Shown: in pieces, positions 15,188-23,230 of the stretch
Numbering within the stretch: the stretch's first letter is position 1
How the letters are laid out: each line of letters opens with the position of its first letter
Assembly (NCBI GenBank): GCA_947498845.1
Contig: CANMLX010000045.1
Span: 1 to 33,559 of the forward strand
Origin: an uncultured Flavobacteriaceae bacterium
Lineage (GTDB): Bacteria > Bacteroidota > Bacteroidia > Flavobacteriales > Flavobacteriaceae
Length of the DNA: 33,559 bases
Direction: 5' to 3'
Notes under the pieces: generated by a model
Databases searched by the model: none
Told to the model about the DNA's origin: nothing
The model's input: only the letters and a program-made list of their open reading frames with translations
Made by a program: the position numbers and the translations under genes

Positions 15188-16870
15188 TTAAATTTTAAAA
15201 GGGATTCCTAAACTAATTTTCACAGAAGCATTATCCCATGTTTTACTCTTATAGGTTAAATCTTCAAATCCACCAAGAAGCCTAAAGGTTATCTTATTAT
15301 TATCCTTTTCATCTTGAGCTCTAAAGGCAAACCCTGCCAGAGCAGTATACCTGTTTTTATAGGTAACAAAATTCATTCTTTGTAATGCGAAATTGTGAGA
15401 TAAACTTCCTGTAAGCCCAAAATTATTGGTAACAAAATAGCTAAATTGTCCGCCAAAAGATGCTGACCAAAATACTTTTTTTAGGTCACTATACCTTCCA
15501 ACAATGTTGTTTTGATTGTCTACAACAAAAAATGCGTTGTTTTGTGCTGTTAAAACAGGCGTACTTTTGTTTAAAATTGCATCTAAAAAATTCCCCATAA
15601 CAACTCTAGTAAACCCTTGTAAATTTAACAGTTTATTATTTTTCAACCTACTTACATTATAACTAAATATAGCTGTTACACGTGGTAAATTATCTGTAGG
15701 GTCTATTGTGGGGTTTATATTTAAAGAATCTACCGTTATACTTTGGTTTTTTATATTTAAAGATGTTTTAAACCATTTTACAAAATGGCCCTTAAGGTTA
15801 TTATTAGCTGTATCGAATGTGATTAATTCTTTATTAATATAATCTTTAACATCTAAAACTATACTTTCAAACGCTTTAGCTTCTTTTGTTAACGCCTTTA
15901 TTATTTTAGAATTCTCTTTTATTATATTAAGCTCTACATATGTTAAAACCCTATTTTGGTTGACAATACTATCATTGTCTTGTTTTAATTTTTTTGCTTT
16001 TTCTATCGATCCTTTATAACTTTTTTCTTGTAATTTCAGGCTATTCCTCTTTTTTTCTAAAGAGTCTTTTCTAATAATATTCTTTTTTTTACAATTAGTT
16101 TTATCAAAATACTGAGATGTTTTTCCTAAAACTACATTGTGTGTTATTATAGCGCCTATACTATTACTCCAAGAACCATCACTGTATAAAAAACCTCCCT
16201 CCGCCTCTGTTACTAGTGCTGCATTAAAAAAATGCTTCTTTCTAACATCAAAATTAAAACCTACGTTTAATTTAGCACCATCACTTGCATTTGTAAAACC
16301 AATAGCTGTGTTATTTGTAATATCATCATTACTTCCAAAAATCACGCGACTTTTAATTACTTTAAGATTCGTCTCATGAACATTAGAATGGATAGATTTA
16401 TTTTTACAATCGTAAGCTTCCAGCTCATCTTCTATCACTATTTTCATTTCACTGGCAAAAGAATGCTTTTCATTTTTTAACGTTGTAAATAGTCCATAAT
16501 CTATAAGATGATAAATACTTTTTCCGTTGTTTTTTAAAACAAAAGCTTTAGCAGTTTTGTTTACAATAATTTCTTTAGAGTCTAAACTCAAAATTGTTCC
16601 TATGAGTAATTTTTTAATAGTAATGTTTGTATTTATTAAATCTGATGCAAATACACTTAATTCTTTTTGAAGTATGCTATTCATTACACTTCGGCTCTCA
16701 TTAGGCAAACTTTTTATGGCATGTCTATATGTATCCTTATCCTTAACGTCTTTAAAGTGCTTTACAAACGTTTCATCTTTTTTATAAGTGGTAAGATGTT
16801 TTTTTTGTGCTTGCACTATTCCTAAAAACAGAAATAGCGCTAAGCAGAAGTAGTGTTTTAATTTATTCAT
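15188..16870 (-). CDS. Exported, probable outer-membrane beta-barrel protein with central coiled coil
   Basis: A 560-aa protein. A signal peptide spans 1-21 (LFLFLGIVQA/QKK). The N-terminal globular part has strands, followed by DGAKLNVGFNFDVRKKHFFNAALVT, which reads as paired amphipathic strands. The central segment (about 265-340) is a Lys/Glu-rich coiled coil (KKRNSLKLQEKSYKGSIEKAKK). The last 180 residues alternate polar and aromatic strands (VFWSASFGGQFSYFVTNNFG, RYTALAGFAFRAQ, ITFRLLGGFEDL) and end in VKISLGIPFKI, consistent with a membrane barrel. No named family is recognised. It is the second gene of the minus-strand module, 200 bp downstream of the 324-aa gene, and has a palindrome in its own leader. 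It may be a surface or outer-membrane component whose state the TPR/LytTR regulator senses. Confidence 0.75.
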   Translation of the reverse strand: MNKLKHYFCLALFLFLGIVQAQKKHLTTYKKDETFVKHFKDVKDKDTYRHAIKSLPNESRSVMNSILQKELSVFASDLINTNITIKKLLIGTILSLDSKEIIVNKTAKAFVLKNNGKSIYHLIDYGLFTTLKNEKHSFASEMKIVIEDELEAYDCKNKSIHSNVHETNLKVIKSRVIFGSNDDITNNTAIGFTNASDGAKLNVGFNFDVRKKHFFNAALVTEAEGGFLYSDGSWSNSIGAIITHNVVLGKTSQYFDKTNCKKKNIIRKDSLEKKRNSLKLQEKSYKGSIEKAKKLKQDNDSIVNQNRVLTYVELNIIKENSKIIKALTKEAKAFESIVLDVKDYINKELITFDTANNNLKGHFVKWFKTSLNIKNQSITVDSLNINPTIDPTDNLPRVTAIFSYNVSRLKNNKLLNLQGFTRVVMGNFLDAILNKSTPVLTAQNNAFFVVDNQNNIVGRYSDLKKVFWSASFGGQFSYFVTNNFGLTGSLSHNFALQRMNFVTYKNRYTALAGFAFRAQDEKDNNKITFRLLGGFEDLTYKSKTWDNASVKISLGIPFKI

Positions 16871-16897
16871 AATTTAGTTTTTAATGGCTAAAATCAT

Positions 16898-16927
16898 ATT
16901 TTGAATTTATCATGATACATTCAAAAT
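16898..16927. promoter_or_regulatory. Palindrome upstream of the barrel-protein gene
   Basis: ATTTTGAAT (16898-16906) and its exact complement ATTCAAAAT (16919-16927) flank a 12-nt spacer that itself contains ATCATGAT. It lies 28-57 nt before the ATG at 16870, in the 200-bp gap after the 324-aa gene, as expected for an operator or leader hairpin. Confidence 0.4.
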
Positions 16928-17070
16928 TCAAGAGTAGTGTTTACCTCATTTTTATGAGCTTATTTTACTTTTAGATTAAACCAAAAACAAATCTTTTACT
17001 CACAAGAAAACGTTCTTTCCTTAAGTTTTTTTAGTCCACATGAAAAATCAGATAGAGATTTCAATGAATA

Positions 17071-18045
17071 TTAAACTTGTTCAACAGATACTTTTACTGT
17101 AATTTTATCCTGTTCGTTGGGAATCTCTATAGCTTTAACTTTAAAGTCTTTATTGAGAACCGGTATTGTTTTAACATAAATTCCTGCATCAAATATGACT
17201 ACTGGATCTTTAGTCAAATATTTATTTCCTAATTTCTCAAGGGGAATTTTTCGTAAAAAACGATACTCTAATCTTAGTTCATCCAAGTGAGCATAAACAT
17301 TTACTTTTGCTCCTTTCGGCACTACTCTTGCATGAGCTGTAACACTTAATTTAATATCTTTAAGAGTCACCTTAAGTAAACGGGTATTACGTGTTGTCCA
17401 TCTCCATCTATAACAGATTCTTCCTATTGGTGTATTAACACTTCGTGTGCATTTCAACCATTTGTATTTTGCCCAAACTTCTCCTGTACCACTTGGTAGT
17501 ATGAGTAAATTTTTTAGATCAAAACGTTGGCCATTTATTCTAAAATCTGGTCGATTACCTAATTTAACTCTAATCCATGTTACTTGAGCTTTTATTTTTA
17601 TTAAAGAAACTAAGCCATTAAAATTAGATAAATCTGCTTCATAATCTTCCAAAGTCTTTATTAAATCATCTAACTCCTCTATACTTGGACCATCCCACTT
17701 ATAAGCACTACCAGGATTAGTATTTAAATATTCTGTAAATGCACTATTTGCATTTTTACATTCAATAAAATTTGTTTTTAGATCTTTTATATTTTCAAAA
17801 AAATTATCTTCAATTTTTTGAGACACTTGGTCTATAGATAATACAGAATAGTCATTTTGAACAGTTTTAGATATTTCTGCTAGAAAATCATCTGTATTTA
17901 TTTTTATTGAATCGAAATCTTCGCTATCCAATATTTCAAAACCTTCATAGGGATTTTTATGTTCAAAGACTGTAAATGGATATTTAACTGAATCTACAAT
18001 TTTATTGGCCATTGACTGATGAATTGTTGCATCTAATTCGCTCAT
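17071..18045 (-). CDS. Protein of unknown function (324 aa), first gene of the LytTR module
   Basis: I do not recognise this family. There is no signal peptide or membrane segment. Residues 1-150 are acidic and helical with predicted coils (ISKTVQNDYSVLSIDQVSQK, IEELDDLIKTLEDYEADL). From about 160 the protein turns basic and beta-rich, with a Trp/Arg/Cys patch (KYKWLKCTRSV, GRICYRWRWTTRNTRLLK) and later paired strands (KVTLKDIKLSVTAHARVV, KVNVYAHLDELRLEYRFL) ending KITVKVSVEQV. Cys residues in KWLKC and GRIC could form a pair. It is the promoter-proximal gene of the module, divergent from purE, with a three-repeat array upstream. A cytoplasmic or non-classically exported role is possible. Confidence 0.75.
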   Translation of the reverse strand: MSELDATIHQSMANKIVDSVKYPFTVFEHKNPYEGFEILDSEDFDSIKINTDDFLAEISKTVQNDYSVLSIDQVSQKIEDNFFENIKDLKTNFIECKNANSAFTEYLNTNPGSAYKWDGPSIEELDDLIKTLEDYEADLSNFNGLVSLIKIKAQVTWIRVKLGNRPDFRINGQRFDLKNLLILPSGTGEVWAKYKWLKCTRSVNTPIGRICYRWRWTTRNTRLLKVTLKDIKLSVTAHARVVPKGAKVNVYAHLDELRLEYRFLRKIPLEKLGNKYLTKDPVVIFDAGIYVKTIPVLNKDFKVKAIEIPNEQDKITVKVSVEQV

Positions 18046-18136
18046 AGTTTTATTTTATTTAAGTTATTGTTATTATTTCTTTTGGTTATCCTACACCTCA
18101 AAACTCCAATAAAACCAATGGTTTACAAAAAAAATG

Positions 18137-18190
18137 TCGTGAAATGCTACATAAATATCACGAAATGCACAATAAAAAATCATGAATAAA
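18137..18190. promoter_or_regulatory. Three direct repeats spaced 21-22 bp, candidate LytTR operator
   Basis: TCGTGAAATGC (18137), TCACGAAATGC (18158) and a weaker TCATGAATAAA (18180) repeat with 21- and 22-bp periods, i.e. on one face of the helix. They lie 92-145 nt upstream of the 324-aa gene start. Tandem sites about 21-22 bp apart are the arrangement known for LytTR-domain proteins, and the operon itself encodes one. Assigning this array to that regulator is inference. Confidence 0.5.
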
Positions 18191-18243
18191 AATTTAGAAC
18201 ATTTGTACTATAACCATTTATCTATAAACAAAACAAAAAAGAC

Positions 18244-18251
18244 TATTTTTG
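18244..18251 (+). promoter_or_regulatory. Putative -7 box (TATTTTTG) of purE
   Basis: An exact TAnnTTTG match 54 nt before the purE ATG, identical to the octamer before purK. It suggests purE has its own promoter, as it must now that purK is 5 kb away. Confidence 0.45.
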
Positions 18252-18305
18252 TGATTATATTTTAGTGAATTTCTAATATAATTATCACATTCAACACACA
18301 AAAAC

Positions 18306-18785
18306 ATGAGTAAAGTAGGCGTAATTATGGGAAGTAAAAGTGATCTTCCTGTTATGCAAGATGCTATAGACATCTTAAAAGATTTTGATATCGAAGTAGA
18401 AGTAGATATTGTTTCTGCTCACCGTACCCCAGAAAAATTATTCGACTATGGAAAACATGCGCATACTCGTGGGTTTTCTGTTATTGTTGCTGGCGCAGGT
18501 GGCGCTGCTCATCTACCAGGTATGGTAGCATCGTTGTCGCCTCTTCCTGTTATAGGGGTACCTGTAAAAAGCAGTAATTCTATTGATGGATGGGACTCTG
18601 TATTATCCATTTTACAAATGCCTGGAGGTGTTCCTGTAGCAACAGTTGCGCTTAACGGCGCTAAAAATGCAGGTATCTTAGCGGCACAAATTATTGGGGC
18701 TAGTGATTCTTCTGTTCTAAATAAAATTATTGACTATAAAGAAGGATTAAAAGTTAAAGTTAACGAATCTGCTAAGAATTTATAA
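18306..18785 (+). CDS. purE: N5-carboxyaminoimidazole ribonucleotide mutase
   Basis: A 159-aa class I PurE, converting N5-CAIR made by PurK into CAIR. The visible signature residues are GVIMGSKSDLPVM, SAHRTPEKL (catalytic His region) and AGAGGAAHLPGMVAS. Length and start are typical. It sits on the plus strand, with its own promoter-like box, 5 kb from purK and 153 bp before the M3 peptidase gene, and is followed by a GC-rich hairpin. Confidence 0.97.
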   Translation: MSKVGVIMGSKSDLPVMQDAIDILKDFDIEVEVDIVSAHRTPEKLFDYGKHAHTRGFSVIVAGAGGAAHLPGMVASLSPLPVIGVPVKSSNSIDGWDSVLSILQMPGGVPVATVALNGAKNAGILAAQIIGASDSSVLNKIIDYKEGLKVKVNESAKNL

Positions 18786-18789
18786 TAGA

Positions 18790-18817
18790 GAAACCCCAAC
18801 TAAAAAGCCGGGGTTTC
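18790..18817 (+). terminator. Hairpin after purE
   Basis: GAAACCCC (18790-18797) pairs perfectly with GGGGTTTC (18810-18817) across a 12-nt loop, 4 nt after the purE stop. The following T-run is poor (ATTAGCTATT), so termination may be partial. Confidence 0.6.
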
Positions 18818-18938
18818 ATTAGCTATTAACAATAATTCTCATGAGTTAAAAGTTAACTCCTCCGAAAAATCTGTGCAAAAATACACAAGAAGTATTATGC
18901 ATGCATAACAAATTTTAATTTTAACACTATTTTTATAA

Positions 18939-20978
18939 ATGAGCTCAAATATTTTAACAAAACCTTTTAATACTGCATTTAATACAGCACCTTTTTCGCA
19001 AATTCACAATAACAATTTCTTACCTGCTGTAAAACAAGCTATTAAACAAGCCAAAGCTGAAATTGATCTTATTTCTAATAATAGTGAAACACCAACTTTT
19101 AAAAATACCATTGAAGCTTTAGATTTTTCTGGAGAGCAATTAGATAGAATATCGAGTATATTTTTTAATTTAAATTCTGCCGAAACCAACGATACCATAC
19201 AAAAATTAGCTCAAGAAATCTCTCCATTACTGTCTGAGTTTAGTAATGATGTTAGACTTAATGAAGCCTTATTTAAACGCGTTAAAGCTGTCTATGATAA
19301 AAAAGACACCTTTGATTTAACTATTGAGCAAAAAACACTACTCGATAAAAAATACAAAGGTTTTTCTAGAAATGGAGCTAATCTCCCAGAAGATAAAAAA
19401 GAACAACTTAGAGAAATAGACAAAAAACTAAGTCAGTTAAAATTAAAGTTTGGTGAAAACATACTTGCAGAGACTAATACTTTTGAAATGCTTGTCACTA
19501 ATCAAAAAGATTTATCTGGATTACCCGAAGGTGCCAAAGAAGCAGCAAAACAACTAGCAGAGTCTAAAGAAAAAGAGGGCTGGTTATTTACTTTAGATTA
19601 TCCTAGTTATATTCCCTTTATTACCTATGCCGATAACCGAGAATTACGCAAAAAAATAAGTCTAGCAGCTGGTAGCAAAGGGTTTAAAAATGATGCTTTA
19701 GATAACCAGCACATTGTTTTAGATATCGTTAAACTTAGACATGAGCGTGCCAACCTTTTAGGTTATAAAACACATGCTCATTTTGTATTAGAAGAGCGTA
19801 TGGCAGAAACACCTAAAAAGGTTCTAAGTTTTTTAAATGAATTACTAGCCAAAGCTAAACCAGCTGCTACAAAAGAATTTGAAAATCTTACCAAATTTGC
19901 TAATGAGCTTGATGGTTTAGAAAAATTAGAAAAATGGGATGGTGCTTATTATTCTGAAAAATTAAAACAAAAGTTGTTTAGCTTAGATGATGAACTTCTA
20001 AAGCCCTATTTTAAGCTAGAAAATGTTATAGACGGTGCTTTTATAATAGCAAACAAACTATTTGATTTAAATTTTGAAGAAATAGATACTATAGATAAAT
20101 ACCACAAAGACGTTTTAACATATAAAGTCACTAACGCTAATAATGATTTTGTTGCAGTTTTTTATGCCGATTTCTTCCCAAGAGCAGGAAAACGTAATGG
20201 TGCGTGGATGACCTCTTTTAAACCTCAATATACTAAACGTGGAGAAAACAGCAGACCACACGTTTCCATAGTATGTAATTTTACCAAACCTACAAAAAGT
20301 AAACCCTCGCTTTTAACCTTTAATGAGGTTACTACACTATTTCATGAGTTTGGTCATGCGCTACACGGTATGTTAGCTAATACAACCTATCCAAGCTTAT
20401 CTGGAACTAGTGTTTATTGGGATTTTGTAGAATTACCAAGTCAAATTATGGAAAATTGGTGTTATGAAAAAGAAGCCTTAGAGTTGTTTGCTACACATTA
20501 TGAGACAGGAGAAGTTATCCCCATGGACTTGATTGAAAAAATAAAAGCGTCGGCTACGTTTCATGAAGGGATGCAAACCCTACGCCAATTAAGCTTTGGG
20601 TTGTTAGACATGAGTTGGCATGGATACGACGCCCCAGAAACAATAACATCTGTTAAAGATTACGAATCCAAAGCATTTGCTGAAACCAAATTATATCCTG
20701 ATGTTGCAAACAACTGTATGAGCACAGCATTTGCGCATATATTTCAAGGAGGATATTCTTCGGGGTATTACAGCTACAAATGGGCAGAAGTTCTTGATGC
20801 AGATGCTTTTGAGTACTTTAAGAAAGATGGTATTTTTAATAAAGCTGTAGCTAGTAAATTCAAAGATAATGTATTGAGTAAAGGTGGTACCGAAAACCCT
20901 ATGACACTTTACAAACGTTTTCGAGGACAAGAACCAAAACCTGAAGCTTTATTAAAACGTGCTGGATTACTCAGTTAA
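18939..20978 (+). CDS. M3 family oligopeptidase (peptidyl-dipeptidase Dcp / oligopeptidase A type)
   Basis: A 679-aa zinc metallopeptidase without signal peptide, so probably cytoplasmic, degrading short peptides. The M3 zinc site is HEFGH at 469-473 within LFHEFGHALHGML, and E498 in DFVELPSQIMENW is the expected third ligand. The C-terminal substrate-binding stretch (AFAHIFQGGYSSGYYSYKWAE) is also conserved. Length is normal for Dcp/PrlC proteins. A M3 peptidase gene after purE is a recurring flavobacterial arrangement as I recall it. The gene ends at a strong bidirectional terminator shared with the convergent GH43 gene. Confidence 0.93.
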   Translation: MSSNILTKPFNTAFNTAPFSQIHNNNFLPAVKQAIKQAKAEIDLISNNSETPTFKNTIEALDFSGEQLDRISSIFFNLNSAETNDTIQKLAQEISPLLSEFSNDVRLNEALFKRVKAVYDKKDTFDLTIEQKTLLDKKYKGFSRNGANLPEDKKEQLREIDKKLSQLKLKFGENILAETNTFEMLVTNQKDLSGLPEGAKEAAKQLAESKEKEGWLFTLDYPSYIPFITYADNRELRKKISLAAGSKGFKNDALDNQHIVLDIVKLRHERANLLGYKTHAHFVLEERMAETPKKVLSFLNELLAKAKPAATKEFENLTKFANELDGLEKLEKWDGAYYSEKLKQKLFSLDDELLKPYFKLENVIDGAFIIANKLFDLNFEEIDTIDKYHKDVLTYKVTNANNDFVAVFYADFFPRAGKRNGAWMTSFKPQYTKRGENSRPHVSIVCNFTKPTKSKPSLLTFNEVTTLFHEFGHALHGMLANTTYPSLSGTSVYWDFVELPSQIMENWCYEKEALELFATHYETGEVIPMDLIEKIKASATFHEGMQTLRQLSFGLLDMSWHGYDAPETITSVKDYESKAFAETKLYPDVANNCMSTAFAHIFQGGYSSGYYSYKWAEVLDADAFEYFKKDGIFNKAVASKFKDNVLSKGGTENPMTLYKRFRGQEPKPEALLKRAGLLS

Positions 20979-20990
20979 AAATACGTTACA

Positions 20991-21029
20991 GATAAAAAAA
21001 TCACAATTAATAATTGTGATTTTTTTATC
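20991..21029. terminator. Bidirectional terminator between M3 peptidase and GH43
   Basis: GATAAAAAAATCACAATTA (20991-21009) and its exact 19-nt complement (21011-21029) surround one base. A-tracts and T-tracts on both arms make a rho-independent terminator for both convergent genes. Confidence 0.9.
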
Positions 21030-21036
21030 CATCATC

Positions 21037-22380
21037 CTATTCAAACTTTATCCAGTCAATATTATACAAATACCCATTATTACCTTTAAAAGTAGCATAG
21101 ATATCTTTTACACCTTTAGTTTTTCCAATAAATGGTACAGATAATTCTTTCCAACTATCCCAGCCACCTGTGTTTTTAACCTCTATTTTAGCTAACAAAG
21201 GCCCTTTAGGATTGTCTATATGCAACTCTAACTGTCCTCCATTTGTTCCACTAGACACTCTAGCAGTAAACGTATTTTGTTTTCCTTTTTCGAATAAAAC
21301 ACTGTTGAATTGTACCCAACCATATGCTTTCACATGAGTTATCTGCCAAGATTTCACTGGTTGATCTTTTATTAAGCCTACTTTGGCGTTTACCAAATTA
21401 TTATATCTATCTAAATGTATTAAATCTCCTGCTTTAGGCATACCAATCCCTCTTAAAGTAGCCTCTTTAGGTACAATGTTGCCATCTTTATTAAACTCAA
21501 TCTCCTCTGCTCGCATAGATCGTAATCTATTATTATCACTTATCGACCAGTAATGATAAAACACATACCATTTTCCTTTATAATTTACTATAGAATGGTG
21601 ATTAGTACCATTACCAATATTGGGCATTATTACACCTTGAAACTTAAATGGTCCCAATGGATTATCACTGGTTCCATACTCCAACTCATAATTATTTTGA
21701 TTAACTCTAGCCCATGTAAAATAATAAATACCATTACGCTTAAACATAAAAGAAGCTTCTCTATAGCCATACTCCGGAATTCCTTCAATAACTTTAGGCT
21801 TACCTTTTGGCTCTATCATATTATTTTTAAGTTCTATTACTTTTAAAGCCCCCGTTCCTTTACCTCCTCCATAATACAAGTATACTTTTCCGTTGTCATC
21901 TACAAAAGGATTTGGGTCAATGCCATGTACTTCGCTTATATAATTCTCTTCCCATTTAAAAGGTCCAGTTGGACTATCTGAAACACCTACACCTATTCTT
22001 CTAAATGAACTCTTATCTTTTGGTATCCCCGGAAAATAATAGTAATATTTACCACCATTTTCAATACAATCTGGCGCCCACATACCAAATTTATCTTTGG
22101 CTCCCCAAGGCACTTCATTTTGGTCAAGCACACGCCCATGATCTTTGTAATTAACCAAATCTGTTGTCGAAAAAATATGGTAATCTGGCATACAAAAACC
22201 ATTAGAGCCTTGCTCTTCTGTACACCCTTCTACATCATGAGATGGATAAACATATAATGTATTATTAAAAACTCTGGCAGTTGGGTCTGCTGTATACATA
22301 TGAGTAACAAGCGGGTTTTGAGCAATACTATAAAAAGTAGTAATTATAAGAATAGAAATTAAGGTTATTTTTAGTTTCAT
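21037..22380 (-). CDS. Secreted GH43 family glycoside hydrolase with C-terminal CBM6-like domain
   Basis: About 447 aa from the ATG at 22380, which directly precedes the signal peptide (MKLKITLISILIITTFYSIA/Q). The reading frame is open from 22395. Numbering from 22395, the five-blade propeller signature residues are D37 (TADPTARVFNNTLYVY, general base), D160 (HGIDPNPFVDDNGKVYLYY, pKa modulator) and E213 (GYREASFMFKRNGIYYFTWA, general acid). The C-terminal 120 residues (WVQFNSVLFEKGKQNTF, GQLELHIDNPKG, YNIDWIKFE) resemble CBM6. By family the substrate could be xylan, arabinan or galactan, and red-algal xylan or agar side groups fit the neighbourhood. It has no T9SS domain, so it is probably periplasmic. 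Confidence 0.88.
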   Translation of the reverse strand: MKLKITLISILIITTFYSIAQNPLVTHMYTADPTARVFNNTLYVYPSHDVEGCTEEQGSNGFCMPDYHIFSTTDLVNYKDHGRVLDQNEVPWGAKDKFGMWAPDCIENGGKYYYYFPGIPKDKSSFRRIGVGVSDSPTGPFKWEENYISEVHGIDPNPFVDDNGKVYLYYGGGKGTGALKVIELKNNMIEPKGKPKVIEGIPEYGYREASFMFKRNGIYYFTWARVNQNNYELEYGTSDNPLGPFKFQGVIMPNIGNGTNHHSIVNYKGKWYVFYHYWSISDNNRLRSMRAEEIEFNKDGNIVPKEATLRGIGMPKAGDLIHLDRYNNLVNAKVGLIKDQPVKSWQITHVKAYGWVQFNSVLFEKGKQNTFTARVSSGTNGGQLELHIDNPKGPLLAKIEVKNTGGWDSWKELSVPFIGKTKGVKDIYATFKGNNGYLYNIDWIKFE

Positions 22381-22409
22381 ATTAAAAAACATCATTTGGT
22401 TTAAGTACG

Positions 22410-22438
22410 CAAAAATGTTTCTATTTTCTTATAAGAAA
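22410..22438 (-). promoter_or_regulatory. Promoter region of GH43 with TTTCTTATAAGAAA palindrome
   Basis: On the minus strand CATTTTTG (22417-22410) is a one-mismatch TAnnTTTG box. Just upstream lies the perfect 14-bp palindrome TTTCTTATAAGAAA (22425-22438), placed about where a regulator would overlap the promoter. Confidence 0.4.
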
Positions 22439-22510
22439 GTATACATATGTTTAAAAAAGCATACGATATGTATTTTAACCCGCTTTATGCAATAGAAGGT
22501 TGTCATGAAG

Positions 22511-22616
22511 CTTGTAGATGCAAGAAATACTTACTTTTTCTAGATTTTAGTCCCGACATGTGCAGGAGTGAAATTAAAAAACGCAGCGAAGCAGTAGTAT
22601 TTGCAGTAGCTACAAG
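22511..22616. repeat. Imperfect inverted-repeat element
   Basis: CTTGTAG..ATGCAA..AATACTTACT (22511-22534) pairs imperfectly with the complement of AGTAGTATTTGCAGTAGCTACAAG (22593-22616). The loop carries CCCGACATGTGCAGG and GCGAAGC. It resembles the repetitive intergenic elements of flavobacterial genomes. A 64-codon plus-strand frame across it is probably fortuitous. Confidence 0.35.
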
Positions 22617-22671
22617 ATGTAATAAATTTTTTATTGCATAAATCGGGTTTAATTACTGTAATAAAAAACTT

Positions 22672-22696
22672 ATTATCACTATATCATAGTGATAAT
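22672..22696. terminator. Perfect 11-bp hairpin
   Basis: ATTATCACTAT (22672-22682) and ATAGTGATAAT (22686-22696) flank a 3-nt loop. There is no adjacent gene for it to terminate and no U-tract, so it may instead be part of an intergenic repeat or a small RNA. Confidence 0.35.
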
Positions 22697-22726
22697 CTAC
22701 TCACAGTACAAATACAATTATTATTT

Positions 22727-22889
22727 ATACCAATTCTTAAATGAAAATACTGTAAAGTAAAAGGATGGATTTTGCAATTATACGAGGCAGAAAAAATAAG
22801 CATAGCCGTAGTTACGGTTCTTTTTTATGTTGAAGATAGAATTTCAAAAGACACTTTTTAACTCAGTAAATTCATTTAGGAATTGGTAT
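22727..22889. mobile_element. MITE-like element with 26-bp terminal inverted repeats
   Basis: The left end (22727-22752, starting ATACCAATTC) and the inverted right end (22864-22889, ending GAATTGGTAT) match at 23 of 26 positions. The 163-bp interior has no ORF but contains CCGTAGTTACGG, a small internal palindrome. Size and terminal repeats fit a non-autonomous miniature transposable element. No clear target-site duplication is visible. Confidence 0.65.
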
Positions 22890-23200
22890 TACATTACAAG
22901 AAATGATACGTTTATTACCATTGGACACAAGATACTAATAGCAGCATACTATATTTTGAGAGACAATACTATAAACCACATCTATAAAGTGTAGAAATAG
23001 CATAGAAAAACAGTTGAAAGCCCTTAAACAATCGTCTTAAAAACAAAAAGATAGCGCTTTTTTTGGTGGTTAATCCTTGGAAATAAAATTGACAGCAGAC
23101 GTCAAGAACCAACAGGGTTTCCTTTGAGGATGTATAAAAAATTACACTCAAATTTTAGCTAATTCTTTTTTAAATTAAAAATTACGGAGACTCACTTTTA
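22890..23200. other. Intergenic stretch with no recognised gene
   Basis: Short frames are present but none looks real. One plus-strand frame around 22999-23120 is Lys/Gln rich with several in-frame stops and could be a decayed gene, possibly linked to the neighbouring MITE-like element. Nothing further is supported. Confidence 0.4.
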
Positions 23201-23202
23201 GA

Positions 23203-23229
23203 AAAAAGCGACTAAAAAAGTCGCTTTTT
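23203..23229. terminator. Terminator after the 65-aa gene
   Basis: AAAAAGCGACT (23203-23213) and AGTCGCTTTTT (23219-23229) form a perfect 11-bp stem with a 5-nt loop. The T-tract (A-run on the other strand) suits termination in either direction, including the minus-strand gene that stops at 23231. Confidence 0.85.
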
Positions 23230-23230
23230 C

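Noticed and set aside
22447..22641. 64-codon plus-strand ORF
   Set aside because: It runs across an imperfect inverted-repeat element, is Cys/Lys rich with no recognisable pattern and has no promoter or partner, so it is probably fortuitous.
22969..23151. 60-codon minus-strand ORF in the intergenic gap
   Set aside because: Low-complexity Phe/Leu-rich translation with no start context. The opposite strand shows an equally poor broken frame.
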